Source: Delphinapterus leucas | Lineage: Eukaryota; Chordata; Mammalia; Artiodactyla; Monodontidae | DNA: 64,000 bases | Direction of reading: 5' to 3' | NCBI RefSeq assembly: GCF_002288925.2 | Contig: NW_022098076.1 | Coordinates: 91,171,933-91,235,932, forward strand | In this document: piece after piece, positions 34,301 through 46,300 of the stretch | Layout of the letters: each line of letters starts with the position of its first letter | How positions within the stretch are numbered: the first letter of the stretch is position 1 | Made by a program: the position numbers and the translations under genes | Notes under the pieces: model-generated | Told to the model about the DNA's origin: nothing | Database searches by the model: none | What the model saw: only the letters and a program-made list of their open reading frames with translations

Positions 34301-37300
34301 TCTCTGCTCTTTGTCCTTTACGACCATCACTTTGTTTTTTAGTTTCTTGGCTTTGTTTTTTCTTTTGCACTTAAGAAGTTCTTTTTTTTTTCTTTTTTTG
34401 TGGTACGCGGGCCTCTCACTGCTGCGGCCTCTCCTGTCGCGGAGCACAGGCTCTGGACGCGCAGGCCCAGTGGCCATGGCTCATGGGCCCAGCTGCTCCG
34501 CGGCACGTGGGATCTTCCTGGACCGGGGCACGAACCCGTGTCCCCTGCATTGGCAGGTGGACTCTCCACCACTGCGCCACCAGGGAAGCCCTCTTTTTTT
34601 TTTTTTTTAATAAATTTATTTTATTTTATTTATTTTTATTTTTGGTTGCGTTGGGTCTTTGTTGCTGCATGTGGGCTTTCTCTAGTTGCCGCAAGTGGGG
34701 GCTACTCTTCGTTGCAGTGTGCAGGCTTCTCATTGTGGTGGCTTCTCTCGTTGGGAGCACGGGCTCTAGGCACGCAGGCTTCAGTCGTTGTGGCACACAG
34801 GCTCAGTAGTTGTGGCTTGGGGGCTCTAGAGTGCAGGCTCAGTAGTTGTGGTGCATGGGCTTAGTTGCTCTGTGGCATGTGGGATCTTCCTGGACCAGGG
34901 CTTGAACCCGTGTCTCCTGCACTGGCAGGCATATTCTTAACCACTCTGCCACCAGGGAAGCCCCAGAAGATCTTTTAATATTAGTCCTTTGTAGTGAACA
35001 TTGTGGTTGACTTCCCAACACTCCAAATGATTAGATTAATTCAATCATGATAATTCTATTCCACTCATCATTTAATGGTTTGGGGAAGGGCAGGTTTAAG
35101 CTAACTGAGGCCAATAAAACACAAAGAAAGACTTCCTCAGGGCTTCTAGAGAAAACAGCTGGATCTGAATAGGAAGCTGGTTGGCCCAGTTGCTGGAAGC
35201 CATTTAGGGACCAAGAGAAGGACCATTCTGAGGGCAAGGCTGACTTACTGAGCTTGAAAGGCATCTGGTTCTTTGATGATGTCACTGAGACTCAGAAACC
35301 ACCAATCCTGAAGCCTGTGCTTCTTGTTATGAGAGATACAAGGGAGGCTGGAACCAAGGGGCTGCCTGGTGGGGCTGTGACTATGAGAAGGAGCCGCCTG
35401 GGGGTACTGGAGCCATGGAGATGCACGTGCTGCAGTAGAAGCTACCTAAGGTGGAGGAAGAGGGGGAGAAATACCTTGGCTTTTCCCTCCTCCCCCTCCA
35501 ATTTCCCATGGTGTCTCCCTTGGCTGAACCCAGTCAGAAGCCAGCTGATACGGGGCTCTGTGTTAGCTTGAAGGGGCTCTGTACCCTGTCAGGATGCAAA
35601 GCAGGACACAGAGGCGGCAGGGACTGGGTCTGGGGGCACACATGCAAACAGCACAGCACCCTCACTTACATCATTGATTTGATGTTTTTAATGAATCAGT
35701 TCTGCCTTCTACTTCCTTTAATGTGTAATCTGACCTACCACTGTGCTCTTGCTTTCTTGGTATAAATTTATCTCCATCTTCCTTTTCATGCCATTCTATT
35801 GACTCCTCAGCTTAACCTGTCTGGTTTTATGGATTTAAAGACTAGATCTTCTTGCATTCCATAAAGGATGGCACACAGGGCACACAATTTTTCAGATTTT
35901 CTTCTGGATCTTTTGATGAGAGGTACAGATTTCGTCTCTACTCTCAGGATGCTATCTCATTTTTCTTCTTCTGCCCTTCCCCACAATGAATCCATTAATT
36001 TTTTCTGTATTCATCTCTGATTAAGGTGAGATCCAGACACAAGGTCTGTCAACATGCAGGGGAAGTCCATGGTCCCGTTCTTTGTTCACCTGTGAGATGG
36101 TCGAGGGGCAAAGTGGAGGAAGGCTGGCGAGGGCGATGCCCAGCCTGGTGACCTGTGCTCCGCCAGGAGGCCTCTTCCTCCCACCCTCCCCCCAGCAAAG
36201 TAGCAGGTTGCTATGGAACTCAGGTTCCTCAGTTTCCACCTCTGCACTTCACTGCATCTCCCATGATGCACTGCACCTCCACAAGCATCCCCTACTGCCT
36301 GGTGGACTTAAACTATTTGTCTGTAATGTCTGCCTGATTGCCTGAAAACTTAGGGCCGTGGAGCAGAGCCGCGTCAGCCCTTCCTGACTCAGACATGAGA
36401 TCTTCCTGTTGGTGCCCTGGATTTGCTTTCTCCCCCTCCCCCTCTTCCTTCCATCCTTCCTTCCTCCTGTCTACATCTTCACAGATATTTTAACATGAAG
36501 ACAAGAGCAGCTACCCATTTAAATTGGTAATCATATTACTATTATCATCTCTGGTCCCCTCCCTACCCCAATTTTGTTTTTTCCCTAATCCATTACTGTC
36601 ACAAGCTCCGGCTTAAGTGGGCTTTAGAGAAGGAGAGAATGAACACGGTAGGCTGAGCTGCAGAGGGAGAGCCAGGCAGGCGTGCATCTTCCCAGCCCAG
36701 CCTCGCACCCCACCGTGTGCTCTTGACATGCTGGTATTTCTGGCTTACACGAGCCACCACTAACATGCCATTTCCGGGAGCACAGTGAATTCCGTCGGCC
36801 CCTTTTCTGTGTTGGGAGGAAACCATGCCATTGAAAAGAGCAGTTCACACTGGATCCCTCTAGATCTAGTCTGTCTTTACATGGTATCCTAGGCAATTCC
36901 AGACTTTCCTCAGGCCAACCTGGACCCTCCAGCTACCCTCCCATTGGCCCTCTCACTTCTCTGCAAAATATTCAATGGTTCCCAGTGACTGCATGCTACC
37001 TGGACATCCCCATGCCTCCCCTCAAGCCCCAGCCCCCAGGAACAGCTGCCCTCCCTCAGTAAGAGCTCCCCTCCTCCAGGCCCCTCCTCCCTGGGTCACG
37101 GACTGTGACAAAGTCTTATTGCCTGTCTCTGGGAATTCATTTCCTGTCTCTCCTCTGTTCCACCTCTCTGGGGCTCCCGGGCCCTTCCCAACCCCTCCGC
37201 GCTGTGCCCCCCTCATGTTTGCCAGGCAGCTGGCTGCCTTCATTATTTTTACGCCAACACAGTTTAAAAATCTCCGCTGCCTCCTTGCCGTCTGTGGAGA

Positions 37301-40300
37301 AGCGGCTGCCACGTTACTCTGACACGCTGATGGCATTAGGGTCCGCGCACACTCTCTTCAGCTAATGAGGCGGCAGAAAGAAAATGAAGGGGCAAAATCA
37401 CACGGGCACACTGCTTTCTGTGTAGACGGAGAAATAAAACAAAAGCAAGGAAAACAGAGGCACGCTACTGCTGAGAGCTCCCCCCTCCCACGGGGGCAGC
37501 GTGCAGGCACTGCCGTGTAAAGGCAGGGAAGGGAGCCCTGGGTTTTGACTACTGCAACCCCAGGCTCCCCCCACGGAAAACTCTAGGAAATTGGAGTGTG
37601 AAGTCACGTTACCTAATTCCGTAATTCGGTAAAAAGAAAACAAAAACTTCAGGTCCATATGTGCAGCGTGGTCAATGCCCAGAAGGAGAGGCAAGACCAG
37701 AGGTTTGCAGATGTTTCTAGAATCTGTCATTCTCGCCCTCCACCTCCCATTTCCCCTTGCTCCAGCTACCTGCATCCCTCACCTGGACCGCACGGCAGCC
37801 GGGGGTTTCCCAGCAGCCCCCAAGAGAGCATGTTCTCTACCCCTGAGCAGAGGAATCACCCTCCAGTTCTCACTGGATTATGTCACCTGTCCTGCTTAAG
37901 ATGATGTAATAGATTCCTATTGTCCTTAAGACAAAGGCGCAAACCCTTAACGAGGGCCCTGCCTAGGGTCTTGCTCTTGCTGTTTCCCCTCCAGCTACTG
38001 GGTCATCCCCCCATCCCCCACCCCTGCACATACTGCAGAGTTCCTTCTGCCCCAAGACCTTTGCACCTGCTGTTCCTTCTGCCTGGAATGATTTCCCCTC
38101 CCCTCTTCACACAGCTAAGTCCCCAGTCTTCAGATCCAGAATCACTCTATAAGCCCTCGAGGGAGCCTCGGACTCGCTGCTCAGCCAGGTCTGGCCCCTC
38201 GTTTGGTACCTTCAAGGTCTGGAGGGCCTTGGCTTTGCAGCTTTTCACATCACAGCAATTTCCCAGTGGTGTGTGTGGTTGTCTGAGTCAAGGTCATCTC
38301 ACCCACCTGACTGGCGCTCCATGAGGGCAGGAAATACCCATGCTCCGGTTCAACACTGTACCACCAGCACGGGAGCACAGCTGCTCCCTAGAAATGTTTG
38401 TTGAATGAGTAAGTGCTTAAGGGATGCCTGTGGGGGAGAGCTTTCATCACCGGTGTTGGCCTGGCACTTCCCCAACTCCTGGGCAAATCTAAGTGTGAAT
38501 TCTTTATGACTGCCCAGGTGAGGGGCAGAAGGAGAGAGGCACGTGAGCAAAGGCCTTTATCCCAGACCAAGCATCCAACCCACAAAGTCGACTAGCGGCA
38601 GCAAGTCTGGATCCACCCTCGTGTGCGTTTCTCTGCCCTCCTGCCCGCTCTCCTCCAGGCTGGGCCCCCTGCGTCCCGGCAACTTCCAGAATTCAAACCT
38701 GGCTGCATCCTGACACCACACCTGCACCTGCCCTCGCGCCCCCACCTGACTCTGGCGTTAAGTAGCGGTCAGCCGGGCAGAAAGGCCTGGCATTGTCCAC
38801 ATGCTTTGCTTTCCCAGCCGTGACACCGCTTTGATGTTCGCGGCATCGCAGTGCGCGCGGCTCCAACGGACGCTTCGAGTCCGCCTGCTGCGGCGCTGGT
38901 GCCTTTGTCTGGGCACCGGGGAACTGTGATTTATGTCATAAGCTCGCTGTGAAACCTTTTGCCTCAGTAATTCTGAGCTCCGTGGGTGTCTCTTTACATC
39001 TATTTAAAGCACGGCTGCTGCCCACGGCCGGCGTGCTCTGTGACATTCCCCGGTGCCTCTGTGTACGCCTCGCCATGGCGCTGAGTCTTGCCTGCAGAGC
39101 ATCTTTGTGGCTCGTTTCAGCGTGTTTGCTGCGCGCTCCACGGGGCTGCTGAGCGAGTCGGGTCTGCGCTTTGATTTCCCGCGTGCGGATTAGACCCCTT
39201 TCCCGGTGGAGCACATGCAGGGGGTCTGGATGCTGATGCCACATTTCCAGAGTGTTCGCCCTGGTTGTCCTGGGGCGAGGCCAGAGCCTCACAGGCACTT
39301 GTACTTTGGCTTGGAGGATGTCCAGCTTGGTAGTAAACGCGCTCTTGCCCGCAACCTGCTCCTAGCCGGGGGCGCCGGGGGGTGGGGTGCTGGGGGCAGG
39401 GGGCTGCGGACCTCCTCCGCACCGCCCCCTGCCCCCCCCCGAGGTGTGGGCGGGTCTCAGCGCAAAGACGTCGGAGGCCCGTTTCCAAAGATTTTAACTG
39501 CAGCGCCGTGCCCCGGAGTTGCTGGAATCCCCTTCTCTCATTCAACAAACTGACTGAAGGTTCCCTGCACTGTGCTCCGTGAAAGCCTCAAAGTATTAAG
39601 ATTCTCAAAGAAACTCCGGTTCTCTCCGCAACGGTGTGGAACTGCTGGGAGATTCATCCTCATCTCCGGGAGCCAAGCACCTCTCGTGGCCTCTGGGTCC
39701 CCGTTGTGACTAACTGTCCCCAGACCCAAACCCACAGCCACCCCGCACCCCACCCACTGACCTGCTCCATTCCTGTGCGGCTGACAAAAGATGTCATGAG
39801 GGGATCCCAGGACAGGGCCCCTGGAGGCCCAAAGGGGAGGCACTGGGCTTTGCTCTGCATCTCTAGGTCAGGGTGGGGTGATTCCCACAGCCTGGGAGAC
39901 AGAGTTCAGGTGCTAGAAGTCCTGTCCCCCGGGATGATGCCTGTGGGGCTGCACCTCGGACATTGAAACCTGGACAGAGGTCTCTAAAAATCGAATGCCT
40001 TCGAGGCTAACGAAGGATTATTACTGGTCACCACTGAAATATACTGATTTTTTTTTTCTTTAAAAGAATTTGTCCCAGGTGTTTTTCACTGTTGGGCATC
40101 ATGTAAAGTCTTGTTTCTTTCTTTGTTGTTTCTTGTTCATTCTTTATGCAGTTTCACACCATAAGGGTTGAAGGGTGCATCTTGGTTTAAGGCACACACG
40201 GTGTGAACTGGAGGGGTGGTAGGTTTCCATTTTATCGGTAGATGAACTAAGCCTGCTAATATTGGGAAACGTCTAAATGTAAATCATGAATATAAAAGGG

Positions 40301-43300
40301 AAGTGTTATAGAATACAAAAAGGCTGGCGTTTCTTCCCTTTCAAGAGTCCATGCACGGTATGGAAATCACTGCATTAGTAGAATGCCTCAAGAGGATGAC
40401 TCGAAGATGGTGCAAGACTTGGCATAAGAAACTTGTCATAAAATTTGTCAAGTAAGGAAACACCCAGGGAATTGTCTGGGTGGATTTTCCATTTCTCACC
40501 TGTGTTTTGAGAGACAAGAGTTTTACTCTGTATGCATCTGGGATGCAAAGTTAGCATTTGAAAGAAATGTGTGAATCTCACTATTTCAGACCATCTAGAC
40601 CATCTAGCTGTTGTCCTTTTAGGATAACAGCTTTTAGGCTATTTGTGTAAAGCTTATCAGGCCAAACACGTCTCTGGCATATGACTGGTGAGTCTGGGAT
40701 AATTTTTAAATTTAGCACAGCCAATTTTACATCGAATGGAATGACCTCCCTTCAATGAAGTCTTTCGGGGGAGGACAATCGCTTATTTTAACTAGTGTCT
40801 TGGGAACTTTCCTTTTGGAAACATTTTGTCTTTATTTTCTCTGATAAGAAATGTTTATTCTTCATCTTTATCATTTCAGTGCAGATCTGACACGTGGAAA
40901 GGCGACAAGCAGCTCAGAGCCAAGTCTGCAAAGTGGGGTTGAGGTCCCAACACAACCTTGACCCTGAACAGGGCATTTCACCTGATTGAAATCCAGGTAA
41001 GGGAATGTCAAGAACCTGATGTATTTCACAGGCGTGTGGTGAGGACTGAATGAGAGAAATCTGTGAAGTGCTATCATTAATCCTATTAATAAGGTGGATG
41101 GTCACATTGCGTATTTCATTTCAAGCCAAATACCAGATGCCACAAGAGACTGATTTCATTGTTCATCAATTACACCAAAAGATAATCTGCCAAAATATTT
41201 TGAGCCATGACGGCATCATAGAAACAAGTGCCTGGCGTCCCCAGGTGACAACTCTGCAAGGTCTCACTGGAGTATGCTTGTTGACCCCCCAACCTTTTCA
41301 TTTTCTAGTGACTCTAGAAAGGGTTGCCCAGCCCTGGCTCCTCAAAGTGTGGTTCCAAGACCTCACCCTCATCTCTAGTCTTGCTAGAAATGCAGACTCT
41401 GCCATCCCCTCCTGCGGGATCAGAATCTGCATCTGGACCAGTCTCCAGGGGAGTTCCGGGCCCCTGAAAGCCTGAGAAGCGCTGGATGCCCCCCGGCGGC
41501 AGGCCGGGTCCCTGCGCTGCCAAGTCCTCGTGGCCTGTCCCCGACCCCCCTCTTACCTTGGGGAAGGCGTCGGGCCATACGGTGGGGGAGCCGTGGTTGA
41601 GCAGCGCCTGCAGCGTGCGCTGCGGCGCGGCCTCGGGGGCGCAGGCGGCCGTGTGCAGCACTCGGGCCAGCGGCGACGCACCCCCGTAGTCGAGCGCGCC
41701 CGCGTCGGCGCCGTGCCGCAGCAGGAGGCGCGCCAGGCCGTGGCGCGCGTGGCCGCAGGCCTTGTGCAGCGGGCTGCGCTCGTCCTCGTCGCGCGCGTCC
41801 GCCTCCGCGCCGCACCGCAGCAGCAGCGCGCACAGGCGCAGGCAGCGCGCGTGCTCGTCGGGCCGCCGCGCCGCGCCGCACGCCGCGCTCAGGGCCGTCT
41901 CGCCGCGGGCGTTCCTCGCGTCCACGAGCGCCCCGCGGCCCAGGTAGAGGCGCGCGTGCTCGTCCAGGCCGTGCTGAGCCGCCACGTGCAGGGGCGTGTC
42001 CAGGCCCGCGCCGCCCGCGCGCTGCACCGAGGCGCCGTGCTCCAGCAGCGCTTGCGCGCACCTGCGGGGAGGCCAAGGTCAGTCACCCGGGCTGGGCCCG
42101 GCGGATGCCCCGGCACCGGCGCCCTGTCTCCCCCAGCCCGGCACGCCCTGCCAGCGGATTCCGGCGCTTCGGACCCCCTCCCTCCCCACCGCGGGTGTTG
42201 GCTCCTAAGACAGCCAGGACAGGAATCCAGGTCTCCCGCGCCCAGGCTATAGGAGTTCAAACTGAGCTGGAAAAAAAAAAAAGATTAAGGCAAACCTGGG
42301 GGTACAGGTTACCAAATGGTGGCAACAGCTAGGAACTTTTCCTAAGAACCCACGCGCCGCGTTAATATTTACCTTGTAATTTGTAACTACTTGGTGCTAT
42401 CCTGGAAGGTAATGTGGTTCAGGTGACGGTGCTGGAAACACGAATTACCCGGGCTCTTTGTCACAGGTGGCAGTTGAAGGGTCTGGGAGTCAGGGTTCTA
42501 AGGAGGGCCCCTTAGGCCGTCGGGCTCTTTATCAGCCGGCAGGTACCTGCGCTTTGGCAACGGTGTGAGGCAAGGGTTGCCTTACTCCCTGGGAGGGAAT
42601 CTATCCATCCCTCAAGACACGGACACAGAATGGCACTGGGGTGTCCTCAGACAGCACTGGATGCATGGGCGAAACCCGCAGCCATGCCCAACTGTGGGAC
42701 TATCTTGGTTTCAACCAAGCTCTCCTTCAACAGACTGTGGATTTTGGTTGCTAAATCCCACGATGGTGTCCTGGGGTTTGTAGGCTCCCGTGGGACACTG
42801 TGGTCTCCCCCAGAGGTGGGTGTCTCCTGCTGCTTCCAGGTCCATCAGGTGGATCCCAAGACTGTCCTCTCCCAGGAGAGCAGCTTCCACCTGGGAGAAC
42901 TCCAGGCCCCTCACTCCAAGCCCAGGTGGTAGTTGCTGACTGGGCAGGCCCATGCTGGACGTGGGGCCTGACACTGGTGGGGAACTCAGCCTGGACCAGC
43001 CTGAAAGTAGGACAGTCTCAGAGACCCTCCCACCACCCTCCTCCATCTGCTGGCCCTTGTCCTTCACGGGCACTGCCAGAACACCAGCCCCACTTCAATC
43101 CCCCACTCCCGGGTCACCTCCTGGACGTTGCCATCAGTGTGTTTACTCCACTTTTGGGGTCTGACGCGCCAGCATGCTGACTTCACGGCGTAAGGCCCTG
43201 GTCCGTCTCGCTAGCTGTCCTGTTGGTACTCTACTCATCTCTGCTCTGTTGAGACTTGGGTCATCGGCCCCTGGCTTTCTCAGCCCTTCCTGGCTTCACT

Positions 43301-46300
43301 TCCTTCCCTGGGCAGCCCTCCACTCTCTCTTCTCGGCATCCTCATGTCCCTTGAGTTGAGGGGATGTGGCCATCCCCTGCGTCAGTTGGCCACATTTTCA
43401 GCTGGGAACCCAATCATCACCTACCCGCTCTTCGCCGCCTTGGCTGCAGGGTGCTGCTGGAGGGAGCACAATCCATGGAGATTGGCCTCTGGGCTCAGCT
43501 GGTCCTCAGGGCCCTTTGGTTCTACTTCCCAGGGCTGAGCACCAGCTCCTCCTTCCTTGCCCTTTACTGGCTGTTCCAAATGTTGGCCACTGTCCCCAAG
43601 AGGTCCTATTTCTACTCTCCTCCTTCTCAGCAATCTACCCCTGCTTCACTCAGAGTGCACGTTCTCCCAGGAACTGTCGTCCTTCCCGCCTTGTGCCGCC
43701 GAGTTGCCCCCCATACCCGTTAGCATCTGTGTCTACACGATTACCCTCTCCTACTTCCATAGGTCTGAGGAAAGGGCTCCCTCCGGATCTTCTTGCCCCA
43801 GGTGTAGTCCTCTTCTGCTTCCTTGGGGGTCTCGCTCTGGGCAGTACTTGCTCTTTGCTTTCCCCCTGTCCCCCACCCCCTCTTCAGTGGGCCACTCAGC
43901 CCCGTCGATTCCATCTCTTGAATAATCACCTGAACTGCTTCCTCCCTCCATCCCCGTTGTCACCGTCCTTTGTTGAGGCCCCCAATCATTTTTTTTTTTT
44001 TTGCGGTGCGCGGGCCTCTCACTGTTGTGGCCTTTCCCGTGTGGAGCACAGGCTCCGGATGCGCAGGCTCAGTGGCCATGGCTCACGGGCCCAGCCGCTC
44101 CGTGGCATGTGGGATCTTCCCGGACCGGGGCACGAACCCGTGTCCTCTGCATCGGCAGGCGGACTCTCAACAACTGCGCCACCAGGGAAGCCCCCCCCAA
44201 TCATTTTTTGCCTGAAGCTAATGACAGTCTCTTAATTTGTTCCCTGTGCCAGTCTAACAAGCTCCATACTACCCAGAAAGAGCCTTTCCAGTGTGAATCG
44301 TAAGACCTGTGTCCGCTGAAAACCCGGAGGCTCCTCCTGGAGGTTGAAGAAAGCCCAGGCTCCTTTCCGCGGGACACAGGACACCGCATGCTCCAGCTTC
44401 TGTGGGCCTCACCAGTTTCATTTCCTGATGCTCCATCCTGTGTTTCGATCCTACCTGACCAGGTGTGGTTCTTAGGACACGTCCTGTCTTTCCTTCCTCT
44501 TCCTCTGGGTCACACCTCTGTGTTGTCATGTCCCTCGTGCCTAAGTGTCTGGGCGCAGCCTTTGTCACACTGTGTTTCAAATGTTCGCCGGCACATTTGA
44601 TTCCTCTCTTAGACGGTTGGCTCCTTGGGTGTAGAAATGGGGGATTATTTATCTCTGCTTCTCCGCGCCGAGGGCAGGGCTAGCCCACTGTTGGTGTTCT
44701 CTAAGAGCACGTTGCACACATGCATTTCGTTAATGAACATCCTCCGGTTTTCCTTCGTGTGGTGGCTGTCTGTCCTGTTCTTTACCTGACTGGGGCTCTG
44801 ATCGGGATCCTCTGGGGGTTTCCAGGCCGGAAGCTGCTGCCCTTAAATCTGTTTACATTTCTACCCAGGGACTCTCAATATTTTAAATCCTCTCTCTGTA
44901 TTTCTCTAGCCTCCATATCAGCAGTATCTTGGGAAGTGGTCTGTCTTGGGTGGAAGATCTTTACAAACAAGTACAATTTGATGTGAAATGCCCTTTGGGA
45001 CGATAACCAGCTAAGAGAAGATGCAAATTTGACAATCAGAGTGCTTCAGATCTGCTTCCTCCTTGCCTCTCTGGGAGGAATTTTGAACAGTGCAGCAGGA
45101 GGTTAGAAATCAAGGGTTCCGTCTCATTTTGCCACTGAGCCTGTGTGCACTCACAAACAATTACAAAACATTTTCTTCTGCTCTTTTTTTTTTTTTTTTT
45201 TTTAAAGCAGCCCAACCTCTCTGAAGAAGCCCACCGGGGAATATAAGTGGGTCTCTTTTCCACGTCCACAGCCTAACAGGCTGACGGCCAGGTTGCTCTT
45301 TGCAACAAAGATACCTTTCAGAAGAATGAGGACGCTGGCCCACCCTCTGGAGGGCTGCAGATGCCCTTTTCATTTTTAATGGAGAGCTTCTAATTGGCTA
45401 AACCTTGGTACTTCCTTAGAGCAGATACTGACGTAAGTTGCAGACCACAGGCATGAGAAAAAAACAACACAACAAATTGACTGGGGCACATAGCTGCTGG
45501 CACACACTGGGCAGTCATTAAAAATGAAGTTGTGGGAACCTGTTTAATGACATGGAAAACTATTTGCAGTGGTCATGTGAAAAGATCGGGTTACAAAACC
45601 GCATCAAACACTCCCATTTAAAAAAAAAGAGCGGGTGTGTATGTGCATATGAAGAAAGCCTAGAAATACACAAGCCAGCGAGTTTACCTCTGGATAATGG
45701 GGTGATGGTGCTTTTGTTTCCTTTCTGCCTGCCTGTATTTTCAAATTCATTTTCCAAAATGAATCAGAGTTGCAATTTGACAGAGGGACAACAACAGAGG
45801 TTACTTACTAATAACAAAACCATCCCCCACTGCCACAGCAGCATCTCTTGGATTCTAAGAATGTCAGCTCAGCTTTCCAGGTTTCCAGAATGCTCTCAAA
45901 TTTTCCATTGATCTGTCGAGGCGTAAGCAACGATCTGGGAAAGCACGTATGGCAGTGCCTCGGAGAAGGTGAGTCGAGAGGAGCGGGTGGGGGTGGGTGG
46001 AAGGCCCTCGGGGCTAAGCAGAGCAGTGATAACAGTCTTGGGGACCTGCAAGACCTGACCTTGTATGGGTCAGTGTCTCCAGTCAAGGAAGAGGTGGTCC
46101 AGCGGGGAAAGTACCACCCAAGCCTTTGCAGGACTGTGTGGAAAACCCAGCTTTGGCCAAGCGCTTTCCTCCCAGGGGAGATTTTGCGAGCAGGTTTCCT
46201 GCTATCCTGATAGACACAAGAAGGAGGGCCTGGAGCCAGTGTAGGACAGTCGCTGTCGGGAACCAAGGGTAAGTTCCCGTCTGACGATGTCAGAATGACT

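Larger units (their letters stand above)
26270..41556 (-). other. ASB18: ASB18 intron of 15.3 kb, repeat-rich
   Basis: Phase-0 GT..AG intron. It holds L1 and L2 remnants, several SINEs and some unique stretches that I could not assign (34990-36900, 38430-41300). No other gene is supported. Confidence 0.9.

Noticed and set aside
41530..42252. Plus-strand frame of 240 codons over the ASB18 exon, and a minus-strand frame of 218 codons in another register
   Set aside because: Both are shadows of the ankyrin exon, which has correct splice sites and recognisable repeats in its own frame.
43366..44235. Plus-strand frame of 289 codons
   Set aside because: It crosses a SINE boundary into antisense SINE sequence and has no domain; a chance frame.
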